The notes under the pieces: generated by a model | Database searches by the model: none | Told to the model about the DNA's origin: nothing | What the model saw: the letters and a program-made list of their open reading frames with translations, nothing else | Made by a program: the position numbers and the translations under genes | Part shown: piece after piece, positions 62,434-64,000 of the stretch | Position numbering within the stretch: the stretch's first letter is position 1 | Layout: every line of letters starts with the position of its first letter | From: JAKZVK01 sp965261065 | GTDB lineage: Bacteria > Acidobacteriota > Terriglobia > Bryobacterales > UBA6623 | Direction of reading: 5' to 3' | NCBI GenBank assembly: GCA_965261065.1 | Contig: OZ253444.1 | Coordinates: 7,564,001-7,628,000 of the forward strand | DNA: 64,000 nucleotides

Positions 62434-63531
62434 GTGAATATCAAACGACTCGCGTCTATCTCCGTGGTGCTTGTGCTGGCGGCGCTGACGGCAGCGGCCG
62501 CCACTCCCGCCGCGTCCTTAGAAAGCGGCAAGGTGGACCTACGTTCGGCCGGCGCCCTGGCATTCGGCCCCGACGGCATTCTGTTCGTGGGTGACTCGAT
62601 CGGAGCCGCCGTCTACGCGCTCGATACCGGCGACCGCAAGGCCGGTTCCTCGGGCAAGGTCGAGGTCAGCGGCGTCAATGAGAAGATCGCCGCGCTACTC
62701 GGCACCGCCCCCGACCAGATCCTCGTCAACGACATGGTGGTGAACCCCATTTCGAAGAACGTCTATCTCTCGGTCTCTCGCGGACGCGGTCCAGATGCCA
62801 TGCCCGTGATCCTTCGCCTCAACCACTCGGGGAAACTTGAAGAGTTCTCGCTCGATGGCGTCAAGCATGCCAAGGTCAGCCTGCCCGACGCCCCGGCGGC
62901 GGACGCCAAAGACCGCCGCGGACGCAGCCTCCGCGTGCAGGCGATTACGGATATCTCCTACGTCGACGGCAAGGTCTTCATCGCCGGATTGTCGAACGAG
63001 GAGTTCGCCTCCTCGTTGCGCGCCGTGCCGTACCCGTTCACCGAGGCCGGCAAAGGGACTAGCGTCGAGATCTTCCACGGCGCCCACGGACGCTGGGAAA
63101 CGAACGCACCGGTTCGCACCTTTGTGTCCTATGAGATCCAAAAGGAACCGCACCTGCTGGCGGCTTACACTTGCACGCCGCTGGTGAAGTTCCCGATTTC
63201 CGACCTCAAGCCCGGCACGAAGGTCGTGGGCACGACCATTGCTGAGCTAGGCAACCGCAACCGGCCACTCGACATGATCGTTTACAACAAGGGCGGCTCG
63301 GACTACATCCTCATGAACAACAGCAGCCGCGGCGTCATGAAGATGTCCACCGAGAAGATCCATACCTTCGGCGGCATCAAGGAAAAGACCGATGTCGCCG
63401 GGTTGCCCTACGAGACGATCGCCGAGCTCAAGGGCGTACAGCAGCTTGACCGGCTGGATGATTCGAACGCATTGATCCTGGTCCAAGCCGAGAGCGGCGC
63501 GCTCAACATCGAGACCATCGCGCTGCCGTAG
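62434..63531 (+). CDS. Predicted secreted protein, possibly a beta-propeller, unknown function
   Basis: 365 residues from GTG 62434, with AGGAGG 8 bases upstream. Signal peptide (LASISVVLVLAALTAAAATP), then LAFGPDGILFVGDSIGAAVY and similar strand-loop units typical of propellers, and further blocks RVQAITDISYVDGKVFIAGL and LAAYTCTPLVKFPISDLKPG. The sequence has few cysteines and no clear enzymatic motif. I do not recognise the family. It is bracketed by family-1 and family-3 repeats and lies 251 bp after the PQQ-propeller gene, in the same direction; a functional link to that protein is possible but unproven. Confidence 0.7.
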   Translation: MNIKRLASISVVLVLAALTAAAATPAASLESGKVDLRSAGALAFGPDGILFVGDSIGAAVYALDTGDRKAGSSGKVEVSGVNEKIAALLGTAPDQILVNDMVVNPISKNVYLSVSRGRGPDAMPVILRLNHSGKLEEFSLDGVKHAKVSLPDAPAADAKDRRGRSLRVQAITDISYVDGKVFIAGLSNEEFASSLRAVPYPFTEAGKGTSVEIFHGAHGRWETNAPVRTFVSYEIQKEPHLLAAYTCTPLVKFPISDLKPGTKVVGTTIAELGNRNRPLDMIVYNKGGSDYILMNNSSRGVMKMSTEKIHTFGGIKEKTDVAGLPYETIAELKGVQQLDRLDDSNALILVQAESGALNIETIALP

Positions 63532-63546
63532 CAACCGGTGCAAGAA

Positions 63547-63584
63547 AACCGAGCCGTGACCGTGAGGGAGCGGTCCGGCACGAA
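63547..63584 (-). repeat. Dispersed palindromic repeat, family 1 (copy C, inverted)
   Basis: AACCGAGCCGTGACCGTGAG then GGAGCGGTCCGGCACGAA, 15 bases after a stop codon. It matches copy B in orientation and copies A and D as complement. Confidence 0.6.
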
Positions 63585-63693
63585 CTCCCACGCGCCTCGG
63601 AAGGCCTTGGAGCCGAAGACACCTTTCGGCATTCAACAGTCGATCTACTTGGCCGACACGCCTCAGTTCGGGGCTGACGCCCGCGGCTCGTTA

Positions 63694-64000
63694 ATGGACA
63701 AGTTTGTGTGTGCCTTTTTTGCCGCGGGAGTTCTGTCTTTGAAGACCGAACGCCCTCTCGAGTCTACCGGCTTTTACGGGGGAGGACGGCTCGTGCCGGA
63801 CCGCTCCCTCACGGTCACGGCTCGGTTTCGGTGGTCTTACCGGAGGAAACATCGACCCGCGAGTCGACGCTGCAGGCCGGGAGGCCCGCGCCAACTCGTT
63901 CGGCTGGCGGCCTGTGGCCTTCTGCTGACCTCTCCGTTCACGGCCCCGGCGCAAACCTCTACCTCATCCGCCCCGATCAACATCCACCTCGACCGCACCT
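63694..64000 (+). CDS. Partial gene at the right edge, start uncertain
   Basis: A frame open from ATG 63694 to the edge. The last ~35 codons read LVRLAACGLLLTSPFTAPAQ then TSTSSAPINIHLDRT, a signal peptide followed by a mature start. The upstream part of the frame contains repeat copies (63790-63828 and 63842-63895) and is probably not protein, so the true start is likely near 63880-63910. The INIHLDRT start resembles the N-terminus of some secreted glycoside hydrolases, but too little is present to assign. Confidence 0.4.
   Translation, partial: MDKFVCAFFAAGVLSLKTERPLESTGFYGGGRLVPDRSLTVTARFRWSYRRKHRPASRRCRPGGPRQLVRLAACGLLLTSPFTAPAQTSTSSAPINIHLDRT
63790..63828 (+). repeat. Dispersed palindromic repeat, family 1 (copy D)
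   Basis: GCTCGTGCCGGACCGCTCCC then TCACGGTCACGGCTCGGTTT, the same orientation as copy A. It lies about 205 bp from the inverted copy C, so the two form a long inverted pair around 63.5-63.8 kb. Confidence 0.6.

Overview
The window is GC-rich bacterial DNA. Its gene content looks most like an environmental Acidobacteriota genome of the Bryobacterales/Solibacter type. The pointers are secreted cog3964-type amidohydrolases, DUF1080 and BamB/PQQ-propeller proteins, a TRAP transporter with a TatT subunit, carboxypeptidase-regulatory-like mini-proteins, a large DUF4398/OmpA protein and dispersed palindromic repeats. This placement is inference from gene families; no rRNA or marker tree is available. 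No rRNA, tRNA or CRISPR array was recognised.

Layout. 0-3.2 kb: the start of a Tat-exported Gfo/Idh/MocA oxidoreductase, a PilZ protein, a Tat-exported amidohydrolase, a small Cys-rich membrane protein and a HAD phosphatase. 3.4-4.4 kb: a MITE-like element beside an AbrB/Doc toxin-antitoxin pair. 4.4-8.5 kb: a TRAP uptake system (fused DctQM, DctP, TatT). 8.8-9.07 kb: an orphan structured RNA with a consensus sigma-70 promoter. 9.2-14.2 kb: a ceramidase-like protein, a GSAM-like aminotransferase, and a histidine kinase paired with a receiver-XRE fusion regulator. 14.4-21 kb: DUF1080, MutS2, NUDIX, two small secreted beta-sandwich proteins, a thioredoxin-like lipoprotein and a GAF-like membrane protein. 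21.3-28.1 kb: five tandem secreted amidohydrolase paralogs. 28.3-31 kb: TtcA-like protein, Na/Pi cotransporter and PhoU.

31-47 kb is a decay zone. It holds a 5' remnant of a group II intron, two 1031-bp IS1595-type copies in inverted orientation (each splitting a gene, each with its own 8-bp target duplication), and intact nrdR, rpoD-type sigma factor and glycosyltransferase genes. It also holds nitrate-assimilation remnants, a type III polyketide synthase operon whose third gene carries an in-frame TGA, and an IS3 element splitting a cytochrome c gene.

47-64 kb: a KS/ACP pair, a DUF4398/OmpA-like protein, enoyl-CoA hydratase, thioredoxin, a secreted trypsin-like protease with a frameshift in a G8 run, an IS630 element, a sialidase-like protein, an AIR-synthase-related protein, inositol-3-phosphate synthase, a Tat-exported PQQ-propeller protein, a secreted protein of unknown function, and a partial gene at the right edge.

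The main observations to follow up are the unclassified structured RNA, the amidohydrolase array in which all five members carry Asp-Phe-Gly where the sixth paralog has His-Ile-Gly, the broken phenolic-lipid-like operon, and the precisely delimited mobile elements.
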